From NCBI RefSeq assembly GCF_042675965.1, contig NZ_JBHTKJ010000074.1, forward strand, positions 17,127 through 81,126: DNA of 64,000 bases, read 5' to 3'. Made by a program: the position numbers and the translations under genes. How positions within the stretch are numbered: position 1 is the first letter of the stretch; every line of letters begins with the position of its first letter. The DNA is from Virgibacillus_R byunsanensis. Its GTDB lineage: Bacteria; Bacillota; Bacilli; Bacillales; Amphibacillaceae. The notes beneath the pieces are model-generated. The model was given only the letters and a program-made list of their open reading frames with translations, searched no databases and was not told where the DNA came from. Below are positions 8,727 to 17,865 of this stretch, piece by piece.

Positions 8727-9113
8727 CTATTCTTTGATTGAATTAACTGGTGTGTTATTACTATAAAACATGTCAACATCGTGATGAACAAACCTTTTTT
8801 CTCACTCACTGAAATGAAAAGGGAAGTTAGGCTAGGTCTTAACAAGATGTTTAGAAGGGGAACAATTCATCGCTTCGCTAAGTGAGTGAAGCGATACATA
8901 GGCCCTTGTAATGTTCTTTCGATAAAATTCCATCTAATATAATTTCCCTGAACCTCTTGAATTATTTCATTAAGTAATGTATTATTTAATTTCGTTCTTG
9001 ATTAAGAATTTAATGTTAGTGTAATGGATAATTTTAATTCCATGTTCATATACATGATCTTGTATCTTGTTATATTTAAAATGTTATATATAAACATAGG
9101 AGTAAATTAACTG
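8727..9113. other. Upstream regulatory region of the EPS operon
   Basis: There is no gene here. A short perfect hairpin, ATCGCTTC/GAAGCGAT (8869-8876 and 8888-8895), has no T run. A SinR-like palindrome lies at 8994-9009. The rest is AT-rich. The length and the operator suggest a long control region for the operon that follows. Confidence 0.5.
8994..9009. promoter_or_regulatory. SinR-like operator, eps distal copy
   Basis: GTTCTTGATTAAGAAT is an inverted repeat with SinR-type half-sites (GTTCTTN and its complement). It lies 120 bases upstream of the copy inside the eps promoter, which would allow cooperative or looping repression. Confidence 0.65.
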
Positions 9114-9142
9114 TTGACTTGTTCTTTATAAAGAACTATACT
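9114..9142 (+). promoter_or_regulatory. EPS operon promoter with operator in its spacer
   Basis: -35 TTGACT (9114-9119) and -10 TATACT (9137-9142) have an ideal 17-base spacing. Sixteen of the 17 spacer bases are the perfect palindrome GTTCTTTATAAAGAAC (9121-9136), two SinR half-sites GTTCTTT back to back. A repressor bound here would cover both promoter elements. Confidence 0.8.
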
Positions 9143-9199
9143 AAGAGATATATAATTTTCACGTGAATGAAAATGAAAATGTATTTTTTTGAAATCAAT

Positions 9200-9215
9200 G
9201 TTCGTTATAAAGAAT
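9200..9215. promoter_or_regulatory. SinR-like operator, eps proximal copy
   Basis: GTTCGTTATAAAGAAT differs from the promoter palindrome at two positions. It lies just downstream of the predicted transcription start and before the Wzz gene, so it could act as a roadblock or auxiliary site. Confidence 0.5.
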
Positions 9216-9272
9216 AAAATGTGAGTTTTTGAATACAGTTATTACATCCCAATAGAATAAAAGGTGATTCTA

Positions 9273-10004
9273 ATGAGAGATCGAAATAAAGACCGAAACA
9301 TTGGATATAGAAGTTCTAAAGAAGTTAATCTGAAGGACTATTTCGAGGTCATTAAAAAAAGACTGTGGATTATAGTCCTGATTACAATAATCTGTACAAC
9401 GGCTGGTTATTATTATAGCAATATGAATAATATACTACTTTATCAAACCTACACGAGAATTATTTTAGGAGCAGAAGGTGATATGAAAACACTGATGGTT
9501 ATGATTAAAGATCCCATTATTATGGAGAAGGTGAAAGAAGACTTGCAGCTATCTAAATCTCCCGGAAGTATCGCAAATCAAATTGAGGTGGCGAGAGTGG
9601 AAGATTCGCAAGTGGTAAGAATTTCTGTTATTGATAGTGATCCAAAGCTTGCAATGGACATTGCCAATGCAACTGCAGCTTCATTTAAAAGTGAAATTTC
9701 AACCATTCTTGATTTTGATGAAGTTCAACTGCTGTCATCAGCCGTAGAAAGCACAGTCCCTATTAATGAGGGGACAAATCGTACAACAATTATTGCCTTA
9801 GTATTCGGTCTAATAACTGGAATTGGGTTGGTGTTTTTACTGGACAGTTTAGATGGAACAGTAAGAAAAGAAAGCGAAGTGGAAGAACTGCTAGGCGTTC
9901 CTGTAATAGGGGTTATTTCGAATATGAATAAGCAAAAGTATGCCACAAAAAAAAACAAACAAAGAGAAGTGAAAATAAGGAGTGAGACGGTTGATATTAA
10001 ATAG
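9273..10004 (+). CDS. epsA: Wzz/EpsA-type chain-length and kinase-activator protein
   Basis: This membrane protein co-regulates polysaccharide polymerisation and activates the partner tyrosine kinase. It is 243 residues, close to B. subtilis EpsA. One transmembrane helix lies at about residues 31-49 and a second at about 171-192, framing an extracytoplasmic loop. The Wzz-type motif KDYFEVIKKRLW precedes the first helix. ATG 9273 is preferred over an in-frame GTG at 9264 because the ribosome site AAAGGTG lies directly before the ATG. The EpsB-like kinase gene overlaps its end. It is the first gene of the operon behind the palindrome-bearing promoter. Confidence 0.9.
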   Translation: MRDRNKDRNIGYRSSKEVNLKDYFEVIKKRLWIIVLITIICTTAGYYYSNMNNILLYQTYTRIILGAEGDMKTLMVMIKDPIIMEKVKEDLQLSKSPGSIANQIEVARVEDSQVVRISVIDSDPKLAMDIANATAASFKSEISTILDFDEVQLLSSAVESTVPINEGTNRTTIIALVFGLITGIGLVFLLDSLDGTVRKESEVEELLGVPVIGVISNMNKQKYATKKNKQREVKIRSETVDIK

Positions 10005-10650
10005 AAGGAGTAATGCGGTTTACTTAAAAAAAAGAAACCTGATCACGTACTCGAATTCAGATTCCATTATTTCTGATCAGTTTAGAACTATACGTGCAAA
10101 TATTAAGTTTCTGACTGGTGACAATGATAATCGTATTTTTCTTATTACCTCACCAGGTGCTGGAGAAGGGAAATCAACTACTATAGCAAATTTGGCCGTG
10201 TCTATGGCTCAGCAAAAAGAAAAAGTATTATTGATCGACGCCAACTTAAGAGAACCGTTTATTCATAGTATTTTTAAAATCCCTAACGATGTTGGTGTAA
10301 CAAATATACTCGAAGAAAAAGTATCTCTTGAAGAAGCGATCTATCACACTGGTATTGGTAAATTAGACATCTTAACAAGTGGTTCAACGATATATAATCC
10401 TGCTGAGGTCTTAGGGAATGAGGTAATGACCCAGGTTCTAAAAGCTGTAAGTATGACTTATGATACGGTGCTAATCGATGCACCTACCATTTTAGAATCT
10501 ACAGAGACAAGAATTTTAGCTAATCAATGTGATGGGGTGGTATTAGTTTTAAAACGAGGAAAAACTTCATTAGAAAAAGCGGATGAAGCTAGAAGAGTTT
10601 TAGAGCTTTCACAAGCAAACCTGGTTGGAGCAATAATCAATCATAAGTAA
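9991..10650 (+). CDS. epsB: EpsB-type bacterial tyrosine kinase (BY-kinase)
   Basis: This cytoplasmic ATPase of the BY-kinase family works with the Wzz protein to control EPS synthesis. Walker A is SPGAGEGKST (residues 54-63), Walker A' is LLIDANLREP (80-89), and Walker B is VLIDAP near 155. The C-terminus lacks a tyrosine-rich tail, so the autophosphorylation site differs from the classical CpsD type. TTG 9991 is the likely start, since AAGGAG ends 8 bases before it. The upstream GTG 9982 overlaps that ribosome site. It overlaps epsA by 14 bases. Confidence 0.88.
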   Translation: MILNRRSNAVYLKKRNLITYSNSDSIISDQFRTIRANIKFLTGDNDNRIFLITSPGAGEGKSTTIANLAVSMAQQKEKVLLIDANLREPFIHSIFKIPNDVGVTNILEEKVSLEEAIYHTGIGKLDILTSGSTIYNPAEVLGNEVMTQVLKAVSMTYDTVLIDAPTILESTETRILANQCDGVVLVLKRGKTSLEKADEARRVLELSQANLVGAIINHK

Positions 10651-10672
10651 TGCCGTTTTTTTTACATATATC

Positions 10673-10688
10673 GTTCTTTATTAAGAAT
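10673..10688. promoter_or_regulatory. SinR-like operator between epsB and EAR
   Basis: GTTCTTTATTAAGAAT is the same palindrome as in the eps promoter, with one arm base and one centre base changed. It lies 22 bases after epsB and directly before the EAR RNA, where it could block elongation or control an internal promoter. Confidence 0.65.
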
Positions 10689-10696
10689 TTAAGTAA

Positions 10697-10822
10697 TTCT
10701 CTATGGTGATGCCTACTTGCCATTATCGATGTAGGCACTCGGTCATGCTGTGGGTTTAACCAATTTGAACCTTAGACGCTAGTCGTCGGTAGTGTGGTGT
10801 GAGGGCGGGTTGAATGCCCATT
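10697..10822 (+). ncRNA. EAR (eps-associated RNA) antitermination element
   Basis: The gap between the epsB- and epsC-type genes is exactly where EAR lies in B. subtilis. This stretch is unlike the surrounding AT-rich DNA. TGCCTAC pairs with GTAGGCA (10710-10716 and 10731-10737), and a self-complementary GGGTTTAACC follows at 10752. Next comes CTTAGACGCTAGTCGTC, and the element closes with hairpin GGGC/GCCC (10803-10806 and 10816-10819). These blocks agree with the EAR consensus as I remember it; I could not run a covariance search. EAR promotes processive antitermination, letting RNA polymerase read through terminators in the long eps operon. Confidence 0.78.
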
Positions 10823-10862
10823 TACATAACTTTTACTAAAATTCGAGGGAAGGAGGAAATGT

Positions 10863-12689
10863 ATGACTTATCGACAAAGGTTATCATTATTTATTGTTAT
10901 TGATTCGTGTATTGTACTTACAGCAATATTTATTAGCAGTTTTCTTGTTAATGCAACTATTCATGTTGTTACTATTCCAATTATCATAACCTCCGCAGCA
11001 ATCATACTAAGTCACCATTTATTTTCTTTAAAATATAAACTTTATAAAAAGATTTGGGAGTATGCGAGTACGAAAGAATTATTAATCATATTTAAAATAG
11101 TTTCTTACTCTATTTTAGCTACAACCTTGCTTCAGTTCATCTTTTTACAAGAAGTATTTTTCCGATTACTAGGGGTAACGTGGTTGCTTCACATGTTTTT
11201 AATCGGTGGGTCACGATTCGTATGGAGATTGTACCGAGATTCCATTATGAATAAGCAAGATAATAAAATACGGACATTAATAATTGGCGCCGGTTCTGCT
11301 GGGACTATGGTTGCTAGACAGTTAATGAAAAATAATGAGAGTAATCTCATACCTGTTGCTTTTATAGATGACGATATGAAAAAACATCATCTGGATCTGT
11401 TTGGCTTACCTGTAGTTGGGGGAGTCAATGAAATAGCAAAGTGTGTTGAGGATTATAAAATCGATAACATCATCATTTCTATTCCATCACTTCGAAAAAA
11501 GAAATTAAATATCATATTTCAAGAGTGTGCGAAAACAAAAGCGCAAACAAAAATTCTTCCGTTATTAGAAGATTTAATAACAGGTAAAATTTCAGTCAGT
11601 CAATTTCGTGATGTTCAGGTGGAAGATCTTCTTGGCAGAGACCCTGTTGATATGGATATCAACACCATTTCAGAATATATCACCAAAAAGGTTGTTTTAG
11701 TAACGGGTGCTGGTGGATCTATTGGATCAGAAATTGCTAGACAACTTTCTGAATTTAGGCCGAATCAGCTTATTCTACTAGGACACGGGGAGAACAGTAT
11801 TTATACGATTGAGATGGAATTAAAAGATAGGTTTAAAAATAGTGACATTGAATTTATAACAGAGATTGCTGATGTACAGGATTTGAAAAAAATGATGCGT
11901 GTTATGCAAAACTATAAACCTGATGTGATCTACCATGCTGCCGCCCATAAACATGTTCCTCTTATGGAACGTAATCCAGAAGAAGCCGTTAAGAATAATA
12001 TTATCGGATCCATGAATGTAGCCAAGGCTGCAAGCTGGAATAACGTAGATACCTTTGTAATGGTTTCAACGGATAAGGCAGTTAATCCAACAAGTGTTAT
12101 GGGGGCATCAAAAAGACTTGCAGAAATGGTTATTCAGAATATGGATAACAATAGTAAGACAAATTTTGTTGCCGTTCGTTTTGGAAATGTATTAGGAAGT
12201 CGTGGAAGTGTTATCCCTTTATTTAAAAAGCAAATTGAAAAAGGTGGGCCAGTGACCGTAACACATCCAGATATGGTTCGCTATTTTATGACCATTCCAG
12301 AAGCATCTCGTTTAGTCATTCAAGCAGGTGCGTTTGCTAAAGGCGGGGAGATTTTTGTTCTTGATATGGGAGACCCAGTGAAAATAGTAGAACTTGCAAA
12401 AAACTTAATCAAACTGTCTGGAAATTCACTTGAAGAAATTGGATTAGAATTTACGGGAATAAGACCTGGTGAAAAGCTGTTTGAAGAATTGTTAAAAGAT
12501 AACGAAGTACAAAAGCAACAAGTGTACCCTAAAATTTATATCGGAAAGACAACAGAGCTTTACATAGAGGATATTGAAAAAATTATATCCACTTATGCCA
12601 ACTTGGACAGGGATACCCTCAGAGAATACTTACTCAGCTTAGCTAATAACGGTGTAATTAAGCAGCCCGAAAAGGTAATGACTATATAA
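10863..12689 (+). CDS. epsC: EpsC: UDP-sugar 4,6-dehydratase/epimerase, membrane-anchored
   Basis: This 608-residue protein matches the EpsC/CapD/WbpM family (UDP-GlcNAc 4,6-dehydratase), which makes an activated amino-sugar precursor. Four transmembrane helices occupy about residues 7-115. A CoA-binding-like Rossmann domain starts at IIGAGSAG (about 142). The catalytic SDR domain starts at VLVTGAGGSIGSE (about 280) and contains HAAAHKHVPLMERN. The catalytic tyrosine of SDRs is replaced by Met in long members of this family (VMGASKR here). ATG 10863 follows GGAAGGAGG. It is the first gene after EAR. Confidence 0.92.
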   Translation: MTYRQRLSLFIVIDSCIVLTAIFISSFLVNATIHVVTIPIIITSAAIILSHHLFSLKYKLYKKIWEYASTKELLIIFKIVSYSILATTLLQFIFLQEVFFRLLGVTWLLHMFLIGGSRFVWRLYRDSIMNKQDNKIRTLIIGAGSAGTMVARQLMKNNESNLIPVAFIDDDMKKHHLDLFGLPVVGGVNEIAKCVEDYKIDNIIISIPSLRKKKLNIIFQECAKTKAQTKILPLLEDLITGKISVSQFRDVQVEDLLGRDPVDMDINTISEYITKKVVLVTGAGGSIGSEIARQLSEFRPNQLILLGHGENSIYTIEMELKDRFKNSDIEFITEIADVQDLKKMMRVMQNYKPDVIYHAAAHKHVPLMERNPEEAVKNNIIGSMNVAKAASWNNVDTFVMVSTDKAVNPTSVMGASKRLAEMVIQNMDNNSKTNFVAVRFGNVLGSRGSVIPLFKKQIEKGGPVTVTHPDMVRYFMTIPEASRLVIQAGAFAKGGEIFVLDMGDPVKIVELAKNLIKLSGNSLEEIGLEFTGIRPGEKLFEELLKDNEVQKQQVYPKIYIGKTTELYIEDIEKIISTYANLDRDTLREYLLSLANNGVIKQPEKVMTI

Positions 12690-12710
12690 GATAAAGAGGT
12701 GAGAAATACA

Positions 12711-13589
12711 ATGAAAGTAAAAAAAGCTATTATACCTGCAGCTGGATTAGGAACCAGGTTTCTCCCAGCAACAAAGGCAATGCCAAAAGAAATGTTACCC
12801 ATTGTTGATAAGCCAACGATTCAATACATTGTGGAAGAGGCAATTGAATCAGGTATTGAAGACATTATCATTGTCACGGGTAAAGGAAAGCGAGCAATAG
12901 AGGATCACTTTGATAACTCGTTTGAATTGGAACAGAATTTACTCAATAAAGGAAAATTGGATCTATTAAGTGAGGTACAAAAATCTTCAAAAATGGTAGA
13001 CATTCATTACATTCGTCAAAAAGAGCCAATGGGATTAGGTCACGCTATTTGGTGTGCACGTAAATTTATTGGAAATGAACCGTTTGCAGTACTTCTGGGA
13101 GATGACATTGTAGAAGCTCAAACACCATGCTTAAAGCAGTTAATGGATCAGTATAATCGATATAATGCCTCGATCTTGGGCGTACAAACGGTGAAAGATA
13201 GAGAGGTATCTAGATATGGAATTGTTGATGGAAGCCCTGTAAAAGAAAATGTGTACAATGTTCATCATTTAGTTGAAAAACCAAAACTGGAAGTATCCCC
13301 ATCAAATCTAGCTATTTTGGGACGATATATTCTGAGTCCAAAGATATTTGATATATTGAGTACGCAAACACCAGGTGCTGGAGATGAAATTCAATTAACA
13401 GATGCCATAGCTGAGCTTAACAACTATGAGGCAGTCTATGCGTATGAATTTGAAGGCAAACGTTACGATGTCGGCGAGAAAATGGGTTTTATTCAAACTA
13501 CCATTGAATTAGCTTTGAAACGCGAGGATCTAAGAAAAGAATTATTAGATTATCTATCGTTTGTAGTCGAGACCGAATTGACTAAATAG
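12711..13589 (+). CDS. gtaB: UTP-glucose-1-phosphate uridylyltransferase
   Basis: The enzyme makes UDP-glucose from UTP and glucose 1-phosphate. The nucleotide-binding motif GLGTRFLPATKAMPKEM begins near residue 11, and the 292-residue length fits GtaB/GalU. The ATG at 12711 is preferred over the in-frame GTG at 12699, as GAGGTG lies 9 bases before the ATG. It sits between epsC and epsD, where it supplies substrate to GalE further down. In B. subtilis gtaB is not in the eps operon, so its inclusion here makes the locus more self-sufficient. Confidence 0.93.
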   Translation: MKVKKAIIPAAGLGTRFLPATKAMPKEMLPIVDKPTIQYIVEEAIESGIEDIIIVTGKGKRAIEDHFDNSFELEQNLLNKGKLDLLSEVQKSSKMVDIHYIRQKEPMGLGHAIWCARKFIGNEPFAVLLGDDIVEAQTPCLKQLMDQYNRYNASILGVQTVKDREVSRYGIVDGSPVKENVYNVHHLVEKPKLEVSPSNLAILGRYILSPKIFDILSTQTPGAGDEIQLTDAIAELNNYEAVYAYEFEGKRYDVGEKMGFIQTTIELALKREDLRKELLDYLSFVVETELTK

Positions 13590-13605
13590 AATATAGAAAG
13601 GTGAT

Positions 13606-14760
13606 ATGATGGCCAATAAAATTCTGTACTGTGCAACCGTTGACTACCATTTTAAAGCTTTTCATTTACCTTATATGAAATGGTTTAAAGAACAAGGTTG
13701 GGACGTTGATGTTGTTGCATCAGGTCATATACATTTGCCTTTTACAGATAATAAGTACAACATTCCCATACAGCGATCACCATTTAATCGATGTAACATA
13801 AAAGCATATAAACAGTTAAAACACATTATAAATCAGAACAATTATTCTATCATCCATTGTCACACACCTTTAGGAGGTGTATTGGCGCGTTTAGCTGCAA
13901 AAGAAGCTAGAAAACGAGGAACAAAAGTGATTTACACAGCACATGGTTTTCATTTTTGTAAAGGTTCCTCCTTGATCAATTGGCTTATTTATTATCCAAC
14001 TGAGAGACTTTTATCTCGTTACACGGATAGTCTAATAACCATCAATCAAGAAGACTACAACATAGCCAGAAAACATCGATTTAAAGCAAAAATAATTGAA
14101 CAAGTTCATGGAGTAGGAGTAAATATTGGGAAATTTAAGCCGGTTACCCAAAATAAAAAAAGGCAATTGAAAGAGTCATTTGGCTATAAAGCTGATGACT
14201 TTTTGTTATTTAATGCGGCGGAATTTAACAAGAATAAAAATCAGCAATTTCTTATTCACTCTTTATCATTAATAAAAGAAGAAGTTCCACATGCAAAATT
14301 GTTGCTTGCTGGAGAAGGAGCTTTATTGGAAAGCAGTAAAGAGCTTGCTAGTCGTCTTGGTATTAGTCATATGGTTGATTTCCTAGGTTTCCGAAAGGAC
14401 ATAGATTTCCTGTTGCCAATGTGTGACATGGCAGTTGCATCAAGTTTTAGAGAAGGGCTTCCTGTTAATATCATGGAGGCGATGGCATGTGGATTACCAG
14501 TGGTGGCGGTTGATAATAGAGGCCACAGAGAACTGGTTCAAAATAATAAAACGGGTTGGGTATTGCCTTTTGATCCTGAAGCATTTGCTAATAAAATAAT
14601 AGTACTTGCCAATGCAGTAGATATGAAAAACCAACTTGGCCAAAACGGACGTGATTTGATCGTTTCAACTTACAGTACAAATAAGGTACTACTTGAAAAA
14701 AGTAAAATTTATAAATCGTATATGAAAGAACAGGAGGAAGCGATGTGGGCAGCCCATTAA
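13606..14760 (+). CDS. epsD: EpsD-type family 4 glycosyltransferase
   Basis: This 384-residue GT-B enzyme carries the N-terminus typical of EpsD (LYCATVDYHFKAFHLPYMKW). The C-terminal domain has the retaining-transferase EX7E motif in REGLPVNIMEAMACG. It should add an early sugar of the repeat unit to the lipid carrier on the cytoplasmic face. GTGATATG precedes the start; a second ATG one codon later is equally possible. Its end overlaps the next glycosyltransferase by 16 bases, so the two are translationally coupled. Confidence 0.85.
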   Translation: MMANKILYCATVDYHFKAFHLPYMKWFKEQGWDVDVVASGHIHLPFTDNKYNIPIQRSPFNRCNIKAYKQLKHIINQNNYSIIHCHTPLGGVLARLAAKEARKRGTKVIYTAHGFHFCKGSSLINWLIYYPTERLLSRYTDSLITINQEDYNIARKHRFKAKIIEQVHGVGVNIGKFKPVTQNKKRQLKESFGYKADDFLLFNAAEFNKNKNQQFLIHSLSLIKEEVPHAKLLLAGEGALLESSKELASRLGISHMVDFLGFRKDIDFLLPMCDMAVASSFREGLPVNIMEAMACGLPVVAVDNRGHRELVQNNKTGWVLPFDPEAFANKIIVLANAVDMKNQLGQNGRDLIVSTYSTNKVLLEKSKIYKSYMKEQEEAMWAAH

Positions 14761-15863
14761 GAATATTACATGTGGTAGTCAATATGAATCGGGGTGGTGC
14801 CGAAACACTCATTATGAACTTGTATCGAAACATGGATCGATCAAAGGTTCAATTTGATTTTCTGACATGTAAAGAAGGAGTCTTCGATGCAGAAATTTTA
14901 AAAATGGGTGGAAAATTGTATCGAATACCTTATGTTACAGAAGCGGGCCATTTCGGTTTTAATCGTGCTCTAACACAATTTTTAAAGATGCATACAGAAT
15001 ATAAAATAATTCACTCTCACATGGATAAAATGAGTGGATTCGTACTCCGGGCGGCTAGGAAAGCAAGTGTTCCAGTAAGAATAGCACATAGTCATAATAC
15101 AGAAAGTGAGGGAGGAATTGCATCCAAAACATATAAATGGTATGCAGGTAATTATATAACTTCACATGCAACCCACTTTTATGCCTGTTCAAATGCTGCA
15201 GCTGAGTGGCTATATAAAAATAAATCTAATAAAGCCTTCATTCTTAAAAATGGAATTGAAACAGATAAATTTCAGTTTTCTGAAAGAACACGTAATTCTA
15301 TTCGAAGTGAATTGAAACTTGAAGAGGATACATTTGTGTTAGGAAACGTCGGGAGGTTTGCACAACAAAAAAATCATTTATTCCTATTAGATATATTTGC
15401 AGACTTAACAAAAAAACTACCAAATGCTTACCTGCTATTAGCTGGAGATGGGATATTAAGACGTAAGATTGAGGAGAAGATAAAAGCATTAAAACTGGAT
15501 GAGAAAGTAAAATTGCTTGGAGTAAGAGAAGATATGAATGCTGTACTTCACGCCATGGATTTAGTTGTTTTTCCATCCTTGCATGAAGGTTTACCAGTCA
15601 CCTTAATAGAAGCACAAGGTGCAGGGCTACCATGTTTGATTTCCGATACGATAACGAAGGAAGTGGATATGGGAGCTGGACTTGTGGAACATCTTCCATT
15701 AACGGATACGGCTTTATGGGTGGAGCGAATTATCAGGATACAAAACGATATTCAACCAAGAAATATAGCTAATCAAGCATTATCTAAAAAAGGCTATGAT
15801 ATACGAAATACTGCTGAGAAAACGCAAACCACCTATTTATCATTAGGAGAAAAAGTTATATGA
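14745..15863 (+). CDS. epsF: EpsF-type family 4 glycosyltransferase
   Basis: This 372-residue GT-B enzyme has LRILHVVVNMNRGGAETLIM at the N-terminus and the EX7E motif HEGLPVTLIEAQGAG. This resembles EpsF of B. subtilis. GTG 14745 follows CAGGAGGAAG. It is coupled by overlap to the genes on both sides. The epsE gene (motility clutch) that lies between epsD and epsF in B. subtilis is absent from that position. Confidence 0.82.
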   Translation: MGSPLRILHVVVNMNRGGAETLIMNLYRNMDRSKVQFDFLTCKEGVFDAEILKMGGKLYRIPYVTEAGHFGFNRALTQFLKMHTEYKIIHSHMDKMSGFVLRAARKASVPVRIAHSHNTESEGGIASKTYKWYAGNYITSHATHFYACSNAAAEWLYKNKSNKAFILKNGIETDKFQFSERTRNSIRSELKLEEDTFVLGNVGRFAQQKNHLFLLDIFADLTKKLPNAYLLLAGDGILRRKIEEKIKALKLDEKVKLLGVREDMNAVLHAMDLVVFPSLHEGLPVTLIEAQGAGLPCLISDTITKEVDMGAGLVEHLPLTDTALWVERIIRIQNDIQPRNIANQALSKKGYDIRNTAEKTQTTYLSLGEKVI

Positions 15864-16753
15864 AAAAGTTAACGGTATTCACACCAACCTATAACCGAGC
15901 TTATTGTCTTCATACCTGTTACGAAAGTTTAAAAAGCCAATCATGCAACGATTTTATCTGGTTGATTATCGATGACGGTTCTACAGATGAAACGGGAGAG
16001 ATGGTAAGAAGATGGATAGTTGAGAACATAATAGAAATACACTATTATCGGCAGAACAATCAGGGAATGCATGGAGCACATAACACCGCATACGAACTGA
16101 TTAATACTGAACTAAACGTTTGTATTGATTCAGATGATTATATGCCAGATGATGCTGTAGAAAAAATAGTAACATTTTGGAGTAAATATGGAAGTGATAA
16201 GGTCAGTGGGATTATAGGACTCGATTCGGATACGGAAAATAGAGTAATTGGAACTAGATTGCCAGATGATAGAAAAAGGTCTACCTTATTTGATCTGTAT
16301 AACAAACATAATGTAACTGGTGATAAAAAATTGGTGTATCGTACAGCGTTAACGAAGAAGTATCCATACCCAATCTTTTCAAATGAAAAATACGTAGGGC
16401 TAGCTTATAAGTATTATATGCTTGATCGGGATTATGAAATGCTTTTGATGAATGAGGTTTTATGCTGTGTGGAGTACCTGCAAGATGGTTCTTCTCTTAA
16501 CATGCTTCATCAGTATAAGAGAAACCCAAATGGTTTTAGTTTCTATCGTAAGGAATTGATGAAGTTACCATTTGCAAGTAGTTTATTCAAATTTAGGCAA
16601 GCAATACATTACGTATCTAGTAGTCTATTGAGCAGAAACTCATCCTTTTTACAAGAGACACCAAGTAAAGTGCTTACCATTCCAGCACTTCCATTAGGAT
16701 TAATATTATATGTATATATAGCAATGAAAACCAGGACAGTTCATGTGTCCTGA
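15860..16753 (+). CDS. Family 2 glycosyltransferase
   Basis: This 297-residue GT-A enzyme starts TVFTPTYNRAYCLHTCYESL and has the nucleotide-sugar motif DDGSTDE and the metal-binding DSDD. The start overlaps the epsF stop (ATGA). It fills the place of epsE but starts differently from the EpsE I remember, and I cannot tell whether it has clutch activity. Its last codons overlap a short hairpin followed by a T run (16733-16760). Confidence 0.82.
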   Translation: MKKLTVFTPTYNRAYCLHTCYESLKSQSCNDFIWLIIDDGSTDETGEMVRRWIVENIIEIHYYRQNNQGMHGAHNTAYELINTELNVCIDSDDYMPDDAVEKIVTFWSKYGSDKVSGIIGLDSDTENRVIGTRLPDDRKRSTLFDLYNKHNVTGDKKLVYRTALTKKYPYPIFSNEKYVGLAYKYYMLDRDYEMLLMNEVLCCVEYLQDGSSLNMLHQYKRNPNGFSFYRKELMKLPFASSLFKFRQAIHYVSSSLLSRNSSFLQETPSKVLTIPALPLGLILYVYIAMKTRTVHVS

Positions 16754-16760
16754 TTTTTTA
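16733..16760 (+). terminator. Candidate intra-operon terminator
   Basis: AGGACA (16733-16738) pairs with TGTCCT (16746-16751) around 7 bases, followed by GATTTTTTA. The stem is short, so termination would be partial. It lies inside the eps operon downstream of EAR, the kind of site that EAR antitermination would overcome. Confidence 0.45.
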
Positions 16761-16781
16761 CCACCGAAAGGGACATAGCCA

Positions 16782-17849
16782 ATGACTATACTCTGGATTA
16801 ACCTTGCTGTTGTATTTGGTAGTTCATTTTTAGCCAGACATTTTGCATCACCTCGGTCATTACAAGACTATAAAAAACCTAATATGTTTTTAATAATTAG
16901 TTCTATGACAACTTTAGTGTTAGTATCCGGTCTCAGGTCAAACATTGGAGATACTTATTTTTATAAGCATGCCTATGAAGTAAGTGATTTTAGTTGGGAA
17001 TACATCCTTTCTCAAAAGGATATTGGATTTGGCATTCTTCAAATGGTTCTAAAAAACTATGTTTCAGAAGATCCACAAATTTTGCTATTCATTACAGCAT
17101 TGATTACCAATACGCTTATAGTTATCGTTTTTTACAACTACTCCAGAATGATCGAACTAAGTCTATACGTTTATATAACAGGTGGTTTATTTTTAGTTTC
17201 CATGAATGGGATTAGACAGGCACTTGCAGCAGCGATTGCATTCACAGCTATAAAATACTTAATTGAAGGTAAATTTCTAGGATACTTTCTAGTCATCGTA
17301 TTTGCATCTTTATTTCATCAAAGTGCACTAATCTTATTACCAATATATTTCCTAGTAAGATTCCAGGCATGGTCAAAGGCTACTGTGGCACTACTTGTTC
17401 TTTCAGTAGTTATTGTCATAGGATTTGAGCAATTTACGGCGGTTTTATTTACAGCATTAGAGGATACACAGTATGGACACTACGACACCTTTACCGAAGG
17501 CGGTGCGAATTTTCTCAGGGTTGCCGTCACGTCTGTTCCGGTAATTATTGCCTATTTAGGCAGAGAGAAATTAAAGCGACTATTTCCAGATAGCGATTAT
17601 ATTGTAAATATGGCATTAATAGGTTTTATGTTTATGATCATATCGACACAAAATTGGATCTTTGCCAGATTTTCTATTTACTTTGAACTGTATCAGTTGA
17701 TCCTTCTTTCGTGGATTGTAAAGGTGTTTAGAGAAAGAGATCAAAAGCTTGTTTATTTTGGCATTATCGTTTGTTATTTTGCTTATTATTACTTTGAAAA
17801 TGTTATGACACTCAATATTTTATATAAAAGTGATTATTTATTCTGGTAA
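16782..17849 (+). CDS. epsG: EpsG-family membrane protein, probable EPS polymerase
   Basis: This 355-residue protein has about 10 transmembrane helices. The family motif GLRSNIGDTYFYKHAYE lies near residue 52 and MNGIRQALAAAIAF near 143, both typical of EpsG/Wzy-like proteins. It is expected to link repeat units at the outer face of the membrane. ATG 16782 follows GAAAGGGA. It sits between the GT2 gene and galE. Confidence 0.88.
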   Translation: MTILWINLAVVFGSSFLARHFASPRSLQDYKKPNMFLIISSMTTLVLVSGLRSNIGDTYFYKHAYEVSDFSWEYILSQKDIGFGILQMVLKNYVSEDPQILLFITALITNTLIVIVFYNYSRMIELSLYVYITGGLFLVSMNGIRQALAAAIAFTAIKYLIEGKFLGYFLVIVFASLFHQSALILLPIYFLVRFQAWSKATVALLVLSVVIVIGFEQFTAVLFTALEDTQYGHYDTFTEGGANFLRVAVTSVPVIIAYLGREKLKRLFPDSDYIVNMALIGFMFMIISTQNWIFARFSIYFELYQLILLSWIVKVFRERDQKLVYFGIIVCYFAYYYFENVMTLNILYKSDYLFW

Positions 17850-17865
17850 TGAAAGGAGGTCAAGT

